Part shown: one piece after another, positions 42,372 to 53,033 of the stretch | Layout of the letters: each line of letters begins with the position of its first letter | Position numbering within the stretch: position 1 is the first letter of the stretch | Assembly (NCBI GenBank): GCA_014281115.1 | Contig: JACONQ010000003.1 | Location: 434,001 to 498,000, forward strand | Reading direction: 5' to 3' | DNA from: Laburnicola sp. R22_1 | Taxonomy: Eukaryota; Ascomycota; Dothideomycetes; Pleosporales; Didymosphaeriaceae | DNA: 64,000 nt | Program-made: the position numbers and the translations under genes | The notes under the pieces: generated by a model | What the model saw: the letters and a program-made list of their open reading frames with translations, nothing else | Database searches by the model: none | Told to the model about the DNA's origin: nothing

Positions 42372-44720
42372 TTACACTCCCTCTTCCGGTTTCCTAATCT
42401 CCCCCTCCAAATCCCTATCCCCCTCGCCCCCACCCCCACCAACCTTCTCCCTCCCCTTCTCACTCCACTCCCCAGCCGTAACATCCACTCTCCTCCTCTC
42501 CACCCCATCCACCTTCCCCCCTCGAACATAAAACTCCTCGGGCTGAATCTCTGCACACCCTCTAGGCGTCCTACACATGTTTCTCGCCTCCTCGTCTGCT
42601 GTCTTCCATATCACCTCTCTCACTTCCATGCCGACTTTCTCGATAGCGTCCATGGCCCATATGACGTCGAGATGCTCGTAGCCATCTATGATCTTGGAAT
42701 GCACGACGTCGACGTGGGGTTCGCGGCCGCGCTCGAAGCGGCGGAGGAGCCGGCGGCCGTCGACGAGAGCATCGTTGCCACAGACCCAGAGAGCGAAGGG
42801 AGGCGCTTGGGGACTGTACCAAGCGTGCTTCGCGTCGTGTCGATGCACCTTGTTGAGCTCGGGGTTGGGATTGTCGTCGTCGCTATCAGAAGAGGAGGAG
42901 GTGGAAGAAGAAGAAGAAGAAGAAGAAGAAGAAGGGGAGTCGGACGAAGAGCGCGCAAGCTGCCGATCTTCCTGCTCGTCTTCGTGGTCTTCGATGATTT
43001 TCTCTTCGCGCGTCGCAAGGATACATTTTTGCTTCGCGAAGCACTCGCGTCCGAGCCACCAGCGCATAGTTTCTGCGCTGACGTACACGGGCGCGAACTG
43101 GAACATGCGGTCTCGGAGATCGCGTTCCCAGCGGTCGTCGGTCCAGTCGAAGAGGAAGGAGAAGACGCGGTAGCCCATTGCGCCGTAGAGCTTAGGCGGT
43201 AGAAGCGCGTGCATGGTCATCATGAAGGGGATGAAGGCGTGGATGCCGAAGATGGCGCGGAACATGCCTGGACTGATTACGCGCATGAATTTGAAGTACA
43301 TTTTGCCGATGAGCGGTCCTGCGTATGCGGCTGGGGCCAGGGCACAGAAGACGCTGATCTTGTCGCCGATTTCCGGGCGCTGTTCTTTTGCGAGGGCCAC
43401 AAAGGTTTGCGTGGTTCCTTGGCTGTGGGCGATGAGGCCGAGTTTTGGGAAGCCGGTTTCGGAGAGGACGCGTGAGATGAGGGCGGGCAGGTCCATGACG
43501 CCCATTTGGCGGATGTTCCATGCCCACATGCGTGGGTCCGAGTAGCTGAGCATGTTGTGGCGGGGCTTGAAGCCGCAGCGGTTGTTGCCGAGCCAGACAT
43601 CGTAGCCGGATTTGGCCAGGAAGAAGGCGAGGCTGTCGTCGTCGTTTGTGCAGTAGGCACCTGCGGACTGGAGCAGGCCGTGGATCATGAGCACGGGGTA
43701 TTTCTTGTCGCCGGGGTTGTATTGTGATCCTGCGACGCCGTCTCCCGAGGAGGAGTTGGTGAAGATATTGGGGTCGTTGGGTGTGCGTTGGGAAGACTCT
43801 GTGGGTTTGTATTCGCGTGGGTTGTAGATGTGCCAGAGCTCGATGATGAAGCCGTCTTCGGTTTGGACGTCGAAGACTTCGCAGTCGAGACCGACGCGAC
43901 GAGCGTAATAACGGACATCGCAGGGGATTTTATCTGGTCCGCCTTCGAGGGGTACGAAGTCTTCTGCGTCTTTCGCGTCGCTGTTCGGTTGGGGCTGTTT
44001 ACCCTGTTTCCAAGCTTTTTCGGCCACGCGTCGTGCTCTTCGTCTCTTGTCTTCCTTGTGGTAGAATGGCCGGTTTCTGTCAGGATCTCGCAACGTGAGG
44101 CGCATGCATTGCCTCTTCGCAACTTTTAGGAAGCTTGTGAACAAAGCACCCAGGATGATGACTAGGAGAAAGCATAATGAGAGAACAGCGGAACTGCATC
44201 TGAAGAACCAGACATGGATTCTCTGAAGTACTGTGGGGGGTCCATACATGGGTAACGGCGGGAAGAGTGGATTCGTTCTCGACGGCGGTATCTGCTCCAT
44301 AAGCGGAGCGTCAGTCTGTCCCTCCTCGCCAGAGTGCTGCGATTGGCGACTCGTGCGGTGTAAGGGAGTGGCGCCATGTATTGTACCGTCTTTCGCTTCG
44401 CGTGCTTCAGACTTGAACGGCTCGCCTTCGGATACACGTAGCTCATTTACAGAAGCGCTCAGTTGGTTGAGCTTCTTTGCCTCTTGTATGGGTACGGCGG
44501 GTAATGGTCCACCGTCTGCGGTTAGGATCACGGGATCATGTGCGGTGATGAACCTGGCCTCGACGGCCTGTGTTGAACCCGTGTCGTCGTTTTCTTGCCC
44601 GGGCGCATACTGGGCTAATCTTTCAGCCTGGTGGGCAAATTCAATGGCTGCTTTTGTTTTCGAGGTGTTCTTGTCTTGGGCGTGGTCGATTTTGTCCCTG
44701 ATCAAGGTGGCGGTCGGCAT
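42372..44720 (-). CDS. Membrane-anchored sterol esterase / acid-lipase-type hydrolase
   Basis: Single exon, 782 residues. A ~170-residue soluble N-terminus precedes one transmembrane helix at about 177-198 (SAVLSLCFLLVIILGALF). The lipase domain then carries the AB-hydrolase-associated start (DVQTEDGFIIELWHI), oxyanion block MIHGLLQSAG at 345-354, nucleophile Ser in AHSQGT at about 433, and acid and His residues in VCGNDALVDG and GYEHLDVIWA. This matches yeast Yeh1/Yeh2/Tgl1, which hydrolyse sterol esters at the plasma membrane or lipid droplets. A low-complexity insert of Ser encoded by GAA/TTC triplets lies between the core and the Asp-His part. The exact yeast orthologue was not resolved. 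Confidence 0.87.
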   Translation of the reverse strand: MPTATLIRDKIDHAQDKNTSKTKAAIEFAHQAERLAQYAPGQENDDTGSTQAVEARFITAHDPVILTADGGPLPAVPIQEAKKLNQLSASVNELRVSEGEPFKSEAREAKDGTIHGATPLHRTSRQSQHSGEEGQTDAPLMEQIPPSRTNPLFPPLPMYGPPTVLQRIHVWFFRCSSAVLSLCFLLVIILGALFTSFLKVAKRQCMRLTLRDPDRNRPFYHKEDKRRRARRVAEKAWKQGKQPQPNSDAKDAEDFVPLEGGPDKIPCDVRYYARRVGLDCEVFDVQTEDGFIIELWHIYNPREYKPTESSQRTPNDPNIFTNSSSGDGVAGSQYNPGDKKYPVLMIHGLLQSAGAYCTNDDDSLAFFLAKSGYDVWLGNNRCGFKPRHNMLSYSDPRMWAWNIRQMGVMDLPALISRVLSETGFPKLGLIAHSQGTTQTFVALAKEQRPEIGDKISVFCALAPAAYAGPLIGKMYFKFMRVISPGMFRAIFGIHAFIPFMMTMHALLPPKLYGAMGYRVFSFLFDWTDDRWERDLRDRMFQFAPVYVSAETMRWWLGRECFAKQKCILATREEKIIEDHEDEQEDRQLARSSSDSPSSSSSSSSSSTSSSSDSDDDNPNPELNKVHRHDAKHAWYSPQAPPFALWVCGNDALVDGRRLLRRFERGREPHVDVVHSKIIDGYEHLDVIWAMDAIEKVGMEVREVIWKTADEEARNMCRTPRGCAEIQPEEFYVRGGKVDGVERRRVDVTAGEWSEKGREKVGGGGGEGDRDLEGEIRKPEEGV
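42904..42933 (+). repeat. (GAA)10 microsatellite inside lipase gene
   Basis: Ten exact GAA units on the plus strand, read as a poly-Ser stretch on the minus strand within the lipase coding region. Confidence 0.95.
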
Positions 44721-45545
44721 TTCTATCGTAAGTGGAATCCTGGTGTAGCGACGGTGCTGTGGAGAAGTGCCATGTGCGGATGGAGAGATTGGAAGAAGAG
44801 GGGAGCGTGAGCTGCGCAGACAGACTCTCTATGCAGCGCAAACGCGGTGTTGAACATGGAAGAAAGGGAAAAGACTGGCGGGAGTGACATGTGAAATATC
44901 GATGGCAAAGGCTAGAAGGTAGCTGCAGGCTGTCTAGACCATGGTGGCTGAAAGATGCAAGCTCAAGCTTGGTACCCCAGTGCTCGCGTGTAGGCTCGAT
45001 GATGTCAGAGGCTCGTCCTGTTCTGGGCGCTTCGACGGGCGGGCGTTCTCCCGCGGATGGCCCCCATGGCACAGATAGGCGACATGTTGGAGGTGTGTCG
45101 CGGTAATTGTGAACGGGTCAACTAATCGGAGGGCAGGTCGTGGTGGCATGCAGGGCGGCGGAAGAGACAGGGTTCCATGCTATCAGACTGCCATCATGAA
45201 TGCTAGGCAGCGTTCTAGCATGCATCTGGGGAACGCCTCGTCACGTGCCGGAGCATCTCGAGGGCCCTAGAGCTGCAAGCGTCAGGGCTCGGTTCGTATT
45301 TCATGTGATGTGTGCTTGCTGTTAAGTCTCATAATCTGTAAAAGGTTAGGTCGACTGTAAACTGCTATGAATGAATGAATGAATGAACAGGCACCCATTC
45401 ATCGCTGAGCCGCCGACCGAAACCCGCGCTGCCGAGGTCCACATTGTCTTGGCACCGACCCGCACGTCGATGCGACGGGGAGCGTGGTCGTGTTGGCAAC
45501 TACGCGCACCGCAGTGCGTGCTTGGTCTCTGTTTGTTTGTGAGCC
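44721..45545. other. Divergent intergenic region, lipase and PEX6
   Basis: 825 bp between divergent starts. It contains a short ATGA tandem repeat (five units near 45367-45386), about 160 bp before the PEX6 start. No coding motif or TATA box was identified. Confidence 0.45.
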
Positions 45546-48500
45546 ATGGCGGTGCAGAACAAGAGGCGGCGGAGAAGACGCCGCGACCGGCCCGCCATTT
45601 CGGCACGGCTGCTGCTCGACGCGCGCATGAAGGGCGAGGTGGGCGTGCTGTCCGAGGACCTGTTCACCGACCTGTTTCCCTGGGCGCAACACACCGGTAT
45701 GCATTGGCCAGCTCTGGCATGGCATACTCTCTAGCTGACGTCGCCTTCAAGCCGACAGCGAGACGGCAGAGTCGCCGCGCATCCACCACGTCGCCATCAC
45801 CCCGTGGCTCCCGAGCTCCATTGTCGCCTCGCAGCACACCCCGTGGACCATCCTGCCCGTTCGCCGGCCTTCGAAAGAGACCACCACCACCTCGCGGCCG
45901 CATTCGTCTCTCCAAGTCCCGTCGTCGTCGCCGGCCCTCCAGTCCTTCTCCCAGACGCTCCACAGCATCTCGCCCAACAAGACCCAACGCAGAGATACCC
46001 CAGTCGAGATTCGCATACACGACGTCGTGCCCGTCGGCTTGGATACCGTCTTTGTAAATCTTGACACCGAGGCACTGAGAAAACTGGACGAGGTGCACGC
46101 AAAATTTGGTGGTGGCTTCGTTGGCAGTCGGGCCAACGGCGCGGCAAAAGGCCCCAAGGACCGATTTCTGAAGACCAATGGGTATGCTGGCAAGAATTCG
46201 AATGCCGTGGACTATGCCGCGCAAGAGAGGGCATGGAGAACAGCGGTGCGCGAAGCGTTGCAGTCGCCGGCTGTTGTGCATAGCGGAGACCTCCTGCCGT
46301 TGCCTCTCCCTGCGCACCCCATTACCCATGTCCCACCACCTCCCGCGAAGATAACAGCATGTGAGCCGGTGGCTCAGGGGCTATTGTTGCCCACCACTCG
46401 AATTGTCGTCCTTCAGTCGCATCGTGGCTCTCGACCTGCGCCTGTTCTTGCACCTGCGAAACCTGCGCCCATGTCGAATCCTTTCGACGACGAGTCAGAG
46501 GATACGTCAAACGAGCAGTTCTACTCCGCTGCCGAGGATCGCTCGTCGTCTCGAAACGGCAGCCCTCCAGGCGAAGAGTCAGCCGACAATCTGGAGTCAG
46601 AACGGTCAGGATCCGATGTCGGCGATCTCTCCGATGACTCCGACGACATCATATCACTGAACGCGCCGATGCTTCCCCCTCAGTCTTCCGGTGTATTATC
46701 CGCATTCTCTTCCGCTACGCCCAGACCTGGCAATTTCCACACCAACGGAATTGCTACTCCTGGCTCGGTATTTTCCAGCTTTACGGCGACTACAACGCGC
46801 GGACCGTGGTCCAGAAGCAAGGTCTTCAAGGCGCATGGATTACTACACGCTGTTCCAGATGAGCTGGTCCACCCTAAACCTGGAAGCGAGGACGATGAGG
46901 AGACGCGTGTCTTTGTGGATACAAACACGCTAGTCAAGGTTGGCTGTTTCTCTGGAGACTGGGTCAAGATAGAGGTGGCTCCTGAGCCTTCACAACATCC
47001 GCTATTCGGATTAGGGGCTTTTGGCCCTGATCATGAAGACAACGCCGAATGGCGTCCCGTGCGCATATACGGCCTGCCAGAAGCCATGACCAAAAAGGTT
47101 GCGCGATATGCCGTCAACAAGTCGGACGACTTCGATCGGAGGTCTAGTTTTTCAGGCTTCGCACCGGCGAGTACGTCCCTGCAAGCATATCTTTCGCCCA
47201 TTTTATTAGCAAACATGGGCAGCCCGTCTCATCTACGCATTACCACTTTGGCGCCTCACCAGCCCTCCCATCTGCCCAGAAGCGCTATCCAGAAACCGAG
47301 ATTAACCAGCTCCTCATTACCGCCAGCTGCGAAGGAAGTCACACTGTTGAAGCTCTCGACCCCTCTCTCTTCCGAACGCCTCCTGCAGCCCAGCTTGTTC
47401 GCGTCCCTCAAAGACTATTTCGAGCAGAAACGCCGGATCGTGAAAACTGGGGATCTTATAGGTGTCGGCATTGACGAGGCGTTGGGCCGTGCAGTCTTTC
47501 AAGCAAGCTCGAATGAAGAGGATGCCGGCAGTGATGAGCTCTTGTCAAGATCTAGAGACGGCCCCAGCGAGGACCGGGCCAATGAAGATAACCGGAACAC
47601 AAAGGTCGTTGCCTGGTTCAAGATTGGCAATATCACCCGTTCCTCGAGCGAGCGCAAAGAGGGAGAAGAGCCGGATCTTTGGGGCGGAGTTGTAGCCGTA
47701 GATGCAGCGAGCACGAAGATGGAGATGAACGGAAGCGAGCAAGGGAAATCACCGCCTCCCCTCAACAGCGCATGGCAATACTACCTGGGTGCAAAAAGGT
47801 CACCGGTCGGCGCAAGCCAGAAAATCATGACCATCGATGAAATGCCCAAGCCCTACGTTTCATCGTTGCGTCGCCGCTTACGAGAACTGATCTCTGCCGC
47901 TACCAGCCCGAGAGCGATACACCTAGGTCTTCCGCCTATCGCTGTTTTGCTCACCTCCACGCAACGCGGTATTGGAAAGTCTACTGTGGCGACGAAAGCA
48001 TGCGAGGACCTGGGACTGCATACTTTCTCCATCGACGCATTCGATATACTGAGCGAGGGAGGTGCAGGGGGTGGGGACGTCAAGACAGAAGGGTTTCTGA
48101 AAGCCAGGGCGGAGCGTGCATTGACATGCGGTGCTGAATACACGGCTTTGTTGATCAAGCATATCGACGCTTTGAATGCGGATCGGATGAACGTCGCACT
48201 CAAAGAGATACTTGCAGACTCACGAGTATTGGTTGCGACTACCACCGATATAGACAAGGTCCCGGAGGGCATTCGCGGCTTGTTCACACACGAGATCGAG
48301 ATGTCGGCACCGGACGAGGGCGAACGAGAAGGAATCTTGCGTGGCATCATCGAGGACGCAGGCATTCGGCTATCGCCTGACGTTGATCTCGCTAACGTTG
48401 CTGTAAAGACTGCAGCTCTTGTCGCTGGCGATCTTGTCGATGTGGTCGACCGCGCGCTCGTCGCGAAGCGAAACCGTATCGAGTCTCTTGCGAAATCTGT

Positions 48501-49894
48501 CTCAAGCGATCAGACTCCGGATGTTACTGTCAGCACAAGGGACATCGAACTAGCAGGAGGGCACTTTAGTAATAGCTTGATGAAAGCTGACCTGGACAGT
48601 GCTGTTGACGCGGCTCGCAAGAACTTCGCCGACGCAATCGGCGCACCTAAAATCCCCAATGTCAGCTGGTCGGATGTCGGTGGTCTCTCGCATGTCAAGG
48701 ATGCTGTTATGGAGACTATTCAGCTGCCTCTCTCTCGCCCGGAACTGTTTGCCAAGGGTATGAAGAAGCGCAGCGGTATTCTTTTCTACGGTCCACCGGG
48801 AACAGGAAAGACACTGCTCGCGAAGGCTATTGCAACCGAGTTCTCGCTCAACTTTTTCAGCGTCAAGGGACCCGAGCTGCTCAACATGTATATCGGTGAA
48901 TCAGAAGCAAACGTACGGCGTGTGTTCCAGCGCGCACGGGACGCTCGCCCCTGCGTCGTCTTCTTCGATGAATTAGATTCCGTCGCACCCAAGCGTGGAA
49001 ACCAAGGAGACAGTGGTGGTGTCATGGATCGCATTGTCAGTCAATTGCTCGCTGAGCTTGATGGCATGAGTGATGGAGGCGAAGGCGTCTTCGTCATCGG
49101 CGCGACTAATAGGCCTGATCTGCTTGACCAGGCGTTGCTGCGACCTGGCCGCTTCGACAAGATGCTATATCTAGGCGTCTCAGACACGCATGATAAGCAG
49201 CAAACCATCCTGGAGGCACTGTCAAGGAAGTACGTATACCTCATTCTCATCCGCCGGTTACCATCTACTAACAAGCAACAGGTTCACACTCCATCCCGAC
49301 CTCTCCCTCAAACGCGTCGCGTCTACGCTCCCCTTTACCTACACCGGCGCAGACATGTACGCCCTCTGCTCCGACGCGATGCTCAACGCCATCACGCGCC
49401 AAGCTCGGGCCGTCGACGAGAAAGTCAAGGCGTACAACGCCACCCGTTCGAGTCCGATATCTATCGCATATTTCTTCGATCATTTTTCCACCGAGGAGGA
49501 CACGGCTGTCATGGTCATGGAAGAAGACTTTATAGAGGCGCATAGAGAGCTCGTGCCTAGTGTTAGCGCAGACGAAATTAAGCACTATGAGCGCGTGAGG
49601 AGGACGTTTGAGGGGGCGGGCAAGAAGGAGGAAAACAAGGAGAAGAGAGGGATGGCTGCGGCGAATGGGAGTGTTAATAGGGATAAGGGTAAAGGGAAGG
49701 CACCTGCGGGTGACGAGGATTTCGTCGTGTCGACTGCGAATATGGAACTCAACGGGGACGCTGGCGGGAGTGGGAGTAGTAGCAAGGGTAAGGGGAAAGC
49801 GCCCGCTGTGAGCCATGCGAGTAAGAATAGTCTCGATATTGCGGAAGGCGGGTTTGGAGATGCGGCGGTGGGGGATGAGGAGTTGTATAATTGA
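45546..49894 (+). CDS. PEX6: Peroxisomal AAA ATPase Pex6
   Basis: Three exons: 45546-45696, 45752-49229 and 49282-49894, spliced G|CC and AA|G, giving 1413 residues. N1/N2 domains cover the first ~700 residues. The D1 AAA domain has a Walker A-like RGIGKST near residue 790 but a degenerate Walker B (LLIKHIDAL), as known for Pex6. The D2 domain is complete: GPPGTGKT near residue 1063, VVFFDELDS, and ATNRPDLLDQALLRPGRFD. With Pex1 it extracts ubiquitinated Pex5 from the peroxisomal membrane for receptor recycling. The C-terminal ~120 residues form a low-complexity Lys/Gly tail (KGKGKAPA twice) longer than in yeast. Length fits filamentous-fungal Pex6. Confidence 0.94.
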
Positions 49895-50249
49895 TTGATT
49901 GATCATGCGCTTCGGTGCGGGGATCAAAAACTAGAGATTTCATGAAAAGTAGGGCATTTTGGGTGGGATGCGTCGTGTAAGGAAAGCTTTGGCTGGGTTT
50001 TCTATGTTTGTACGTGTATAGCATTACTTTTTATTATAGGGATGTACATAGCGTTGAATTCTGGGTTTAGGGTAATGTGTGGTGTCACTCTTAAGGTGGG
50101 GATCGGGGGACTCAACTTTGAGTCACCATCACTGTGCAACGCTCATGTGCGACTCGATTGTTCTCGCACATGGTCCCTTCCAACGCCTACGAACATCGCC
50201 CCCGGCACACACCTCGCCCCCCCTTCAGAACACCATCCCCTCCCCTCAC
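49895..50249. other. Convergent 3' intergenic region
   Basis: 355 bp between PEX6 and the F-box gene. No coding content was recognised. Confidence 0.45.
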
Positions 50250-51503
50250 TCACACAAAAAAATCGGGCACACTCCTCCCCGCCGCACACCACCACTCATC
50301 ATTCCGCTTCTCCCTCCCCAACTCCCTCCCCTCCCTCCTAACCAACCACCGCCAATACTCGACCGCATGCAACGCATCGCGCCCAAAACAATGCCACGAC
50401 GTAATCACCAGTCTCCCCTTCGCGTACTCGTGCTCAACGAGGTATTTAGTCGGGCACGAGCGACAGCGCCAGTGGGGGAGTTGGCCTGCGTGCGCGGCGG
50501 ATATTTGCTGGGTTTCGAGGGGGGTGGGGGGTTTGAAGGTGTGGGTGGGGAGGGGGAGATGGGCGGCGGCGGGGAAAGTGGAGGTTATGGCACGCGTGAG
50601 GAGAGGGCTGTTTAGTTGGGTGCTGTTGCGCATGTGGAGGGAGCGGGGGGGTGGGTTGGTGGCGGTGGACTGGTGGGGGCAGAGGCGGATGGGGAGAGCG
50701 AGGAGGTGCTTTGCAGCGAGGGGGTTTGTGGCGCTTGTGCTTTGGAAAGTGTGGATGTGCTTGATGATGAGGTTGCCGTCTGTGCGGCGGCCGGAGGAGG
50801 TGAGGGTCCATGTGAGGTTGAGGGTGGGTTTTGCGATGGTGAAGTTTCCGGATAGGAGGGGGATGGGGGGGGAGGAAGTGTTTTTTGAGGCTGAGTTGGA
50901 GGTTGTTTCTAGGGCGGTGAGGATGTGCGGGAGGACGGGGGTGTAGCCGTTTGAGGAGTCGTGGGGGAGGTAGTCGATTGTGGCGTCTTGACCGAAGCAG
51001 CATTTTGTTAGTTTGGTTTCTCGGTGGGTACTGGGTGGTTGGAGGGGTGGGTGGAGCGCGTTGCAGCGGAGACAGAATTCGAGGATGTGGGACCAGTCTC
51101 GGATAAGCTGGGTGGAGAAGGCTCTTCGGGCGTCAGACCATTGGTTTTCTTTCTTGTAGTCGGCCCATGATTGGGTTCCAAGGACGGTGGCGGCTTCTTT
51201 GCAGGTCAGTGTGAGACAGATGGTCGATGGGAGGCAGAGTTGGCTCGCGATGTCCAGGATTAATTCCCTGGGGAGGCTGAAGAGGCGAGTTTGTCGGTTT
51301 GGATCTGCTTCAAGCTCGCTCTGAGACCGTGCGAGAAATGTGAGAGTTGGCTTTTTGGGCAGTCGGCGATTGCTTCTTGGTTTGGCTGGTGCGACGGGCG
51401 CGGGCTTTTGTCGCGTTGCATTTCGCGTGCTCCTTTGTGGTCGCTCGGCGCTACGGTCCGGCTGCGAACTATTGCGGGTGACTCTACGAGCAGCTTTGGG
51501 CAT
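50250..51503 (-). CDS. F-box domain protein
   Basis: Single open frame of 417 residues. A basic N-terminus (about 75 residues, NRRLPKKPTL) precedes an F-box-like stretch FSLPRELILDIASQLCLPSTICLTLTCK, which in this family recruits Skp1. Downstream residues have Cys pairs (FCLRCNALHPP, KCCFGQD, WRCRSCPTKYL) suggestive of a metal site, and an aromatic C-terminus. This is a common dothideomycete F-box layout. The substrate of a putative SCF ligase is unknown. The third quarter (about 220-340) is low-complexity Pro/Thr. Confidence 0.72.
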   Translation of the reverse strand: MPKAARRVTRNSSQPDRSAERPQRSTRNATRQKPAPVAPAKPRSNRRLPKKPTLTFLARSQSELEADPNRQTRLFSLPRELILDIASQLCLPSTICLTLTCKEAATVLGTQSWADYKKENQWSDARRAFSTQLIRDWSHILEFCLRCNALHPPLQPPSTHRETKLTKCCFGQDATIDYLPHDSSNGYTPVLPHILTALETTSNSASKNTSSPPIPLLSGNFTIAKPTLNLTWTLTSSGRRTDGNLIIKHIHTFQSTSATNPLAAKHLLALPIRLCPHQSTATNPPPRSLHMRNSTQLNSPLLTRAITSTFPAAAHLPLPTHTFKPPTPLETQQISAAHAGQLPHWRCRSCPTKYLVEHEYAKGRLVITSWHCFGRDALHAVEYWRWLVRREGRELGREKRNDEWWCAAGRSVPDFFV

Positions 51504-51884
51504 GTTGCGTGTGATGAGTCAATGGCGCAATGATAGCTGTCAAGGACGACAGAGGAGAAGCAAGATGTAGTGTACTGCCCAGGTGTGGTACACTCTTCCG
51601 TATAAGGGGCGATGTAACCGTATTTGGAGGCCGAATCAAACCAATCAAATCCTCCTATCCATCCGTCGCCCCACAATTAACTAGAGCAGACTCTCTAATA
51701 GCCTGGTGACTGGTTAGGCCTCTAAATGCGGTTACACCCTACCTGTACGCAAGAGTTTACGGTGAACAATCTCAGGATACGCATGATTCGGGGTTCGGGT
51801 AGGCCGAGCGGTATGTGCTCCAGTGTCTCCGCCTACTTAGAAGCAGGGCTAGTGCTGAGCTGCACTCGAGCAATACTACACGAC
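51504..51884. other. Intergenic region
   Basis: About 380 bp between the F-box gene start and the stop of the next minus-strand gene. Nothing recognisable. Confidence 0.45.
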
Positions 51885-53033
51885 CTACCGCCGAAGAAGT
51901 CTCTGTACCTCTTCATCAATCATGTTTACCAAAGCCTCTTCGTTGAATCTCCATGTTTCCGCCGTCATATCCTCACTTTGAGGTCCCGCAAGTGCCTCGG
52001 CCTGCAAAATCGCATCTTCCCACTCCATCGCCTCAAAGGCCCGGACCTCCATTCTCACTATCCTGCGATGGTCTTTCTCCATCCACTCAAGCAAGCCTTT
52101 TTCTTCGATGAAAGCACTACGGGGCACATATATGAACGGCTTGTAGCCATTCCCAATCACCTCCGAGCACATTCCCCACCCGAGCTTGCCCAACACAGCA
52201 TCGGACGCAGCGATCAGGTCCGGAATATACGCCCCAGTTGAAATTTTATAGAAGTTTGGCGGAGCATGCATGGTTTGACTGAGGCACGTCCAGCCCGGTG
52301 GTAGTTGAGGGAGGCGCGAGAAGATGTGATGCGGCTGTCCCCCAAAACAGTGTAACAGAATTTTGCGACCCGGTGACAGTAGCTCCGGGATGTCCAATGA
52401 AGAGAGCATCTCCAATTTAGAGGTGTTTGCGCGCCTGAAGTGTGCTGGTGCATCGATCGTCTTGCCGGTGTATGGCATCGGTATGTATCCGGGCAGTCGT
52501 ATCAAGGCATCCGCCGACCTGTACTGCTCTGTCATTTCCTGTATAAAGGCACCGAAATCTTCCTCTTCACCTTCTTGTAGCGCCCCCAGAATAGAATCGA
52601 AGGTAAAGTTTGTGATTAGAAGCGAAGGTACCTGTAAGACACATGGAATACTCGGGCAGTCGGAGATGACGGCCTGTATTCCGTTATCTCTCACAAAATT
52701 CCCCTCCTGCTCGAGAGCTGCCTTCGCATCGAAGTTCCCCACGGAGTCGAATGTCTGCGTAGCGCACAGAGTATAAGGATTTGTCTGTACGACACTCGGT
52801 TGAATAGGATCATCGTAGCAGGAGAAGGTGACTACATCGACATCTTTCCAGCCAGCTTTTAGAGAACTGCGCACGCTATGGTCGATATTGGAGCGGATGA
52901 ACATGCGATACCGCCGCGGACTCGACTCGTGAAGCATCTGCGCCAGATGCACGATGCGCATCAGGTGGCCCAGCCCATGCGCGGATGGGTATAGAGCGAG
53001 ACCTATGGCATCTTGTTTCTGCGACTCGAGCAT
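51885..53033 (-). CDS. Glycosyltransferase-like protein resembling L-arabinokinase N-terminal domain
   Basis: Single exon, 382 residues. The start SAHGLGHLMRIVHLA is a GT-B nucleotide-sugar transferase opening. A run of blocks, LIRLPGYIPMP, ILLHCFGGQP, LPPGWTCLSQ, PPNFYKISTGAYIPDLIAASDAVLGKLGWGMCSEVI and FIEEKGLLEWME, parallels the N-terminal glycosyltransferase-like half of plant L-arabinokinases. The C-terminal sugar-kinase (GHMP) half is absent, so this is a stand-alone module. It probably binds a nucleotide sugar in the cytosol. No signal peptide or transmembrane helix is present. The reaction is unknown. Confidence 0.72.
   Translation of the reverse strand: MLESQKQDAIGLALYPSAHGLGHLMRIVHLAQMLHESSPRRYRMFIRSNIDHSVRSSLKAGWKDVDVVTFSCYDDPIQPSVVQTNPYTLCATQTFDSVGNFDAKAALEQEGNFVRDNGIQAVISDCPSIPCVLQVPSLLITNFTFDSILGALQEGEEEDFGAFIQEMTEQYRSADALIRLPGYIPMPYTGKTIDAPAHFRRANTSKLEMLSSLDIPELLSPGRKILLHCFGGQPHHIFSRLPQLPPGWTCLSQTMHAPPNFYKISTGAYIPDLIAASDAVLGKLGWGMCSEVIGNGYKPFIYVPRSAFIEEKGLLEWMEKDHRRIVRMEVRAFEAMEWEDAILQAEALAGPQSEDMTAETWRFNEEALVNMIDEEVQRLLRR

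Noticed and set aside
42321..43202. Plus-strand 293-codon frame inside the lipase gene
   Set aside because: Antisense shadow of a well-supported lipase with catalytic residues.
45664..46329. Minus-strand 221-codon frame over the PEX6 5' region
   Set aside because: Antisense of PEX6 exon 2, whose frame continues into the conserved AAA domains.
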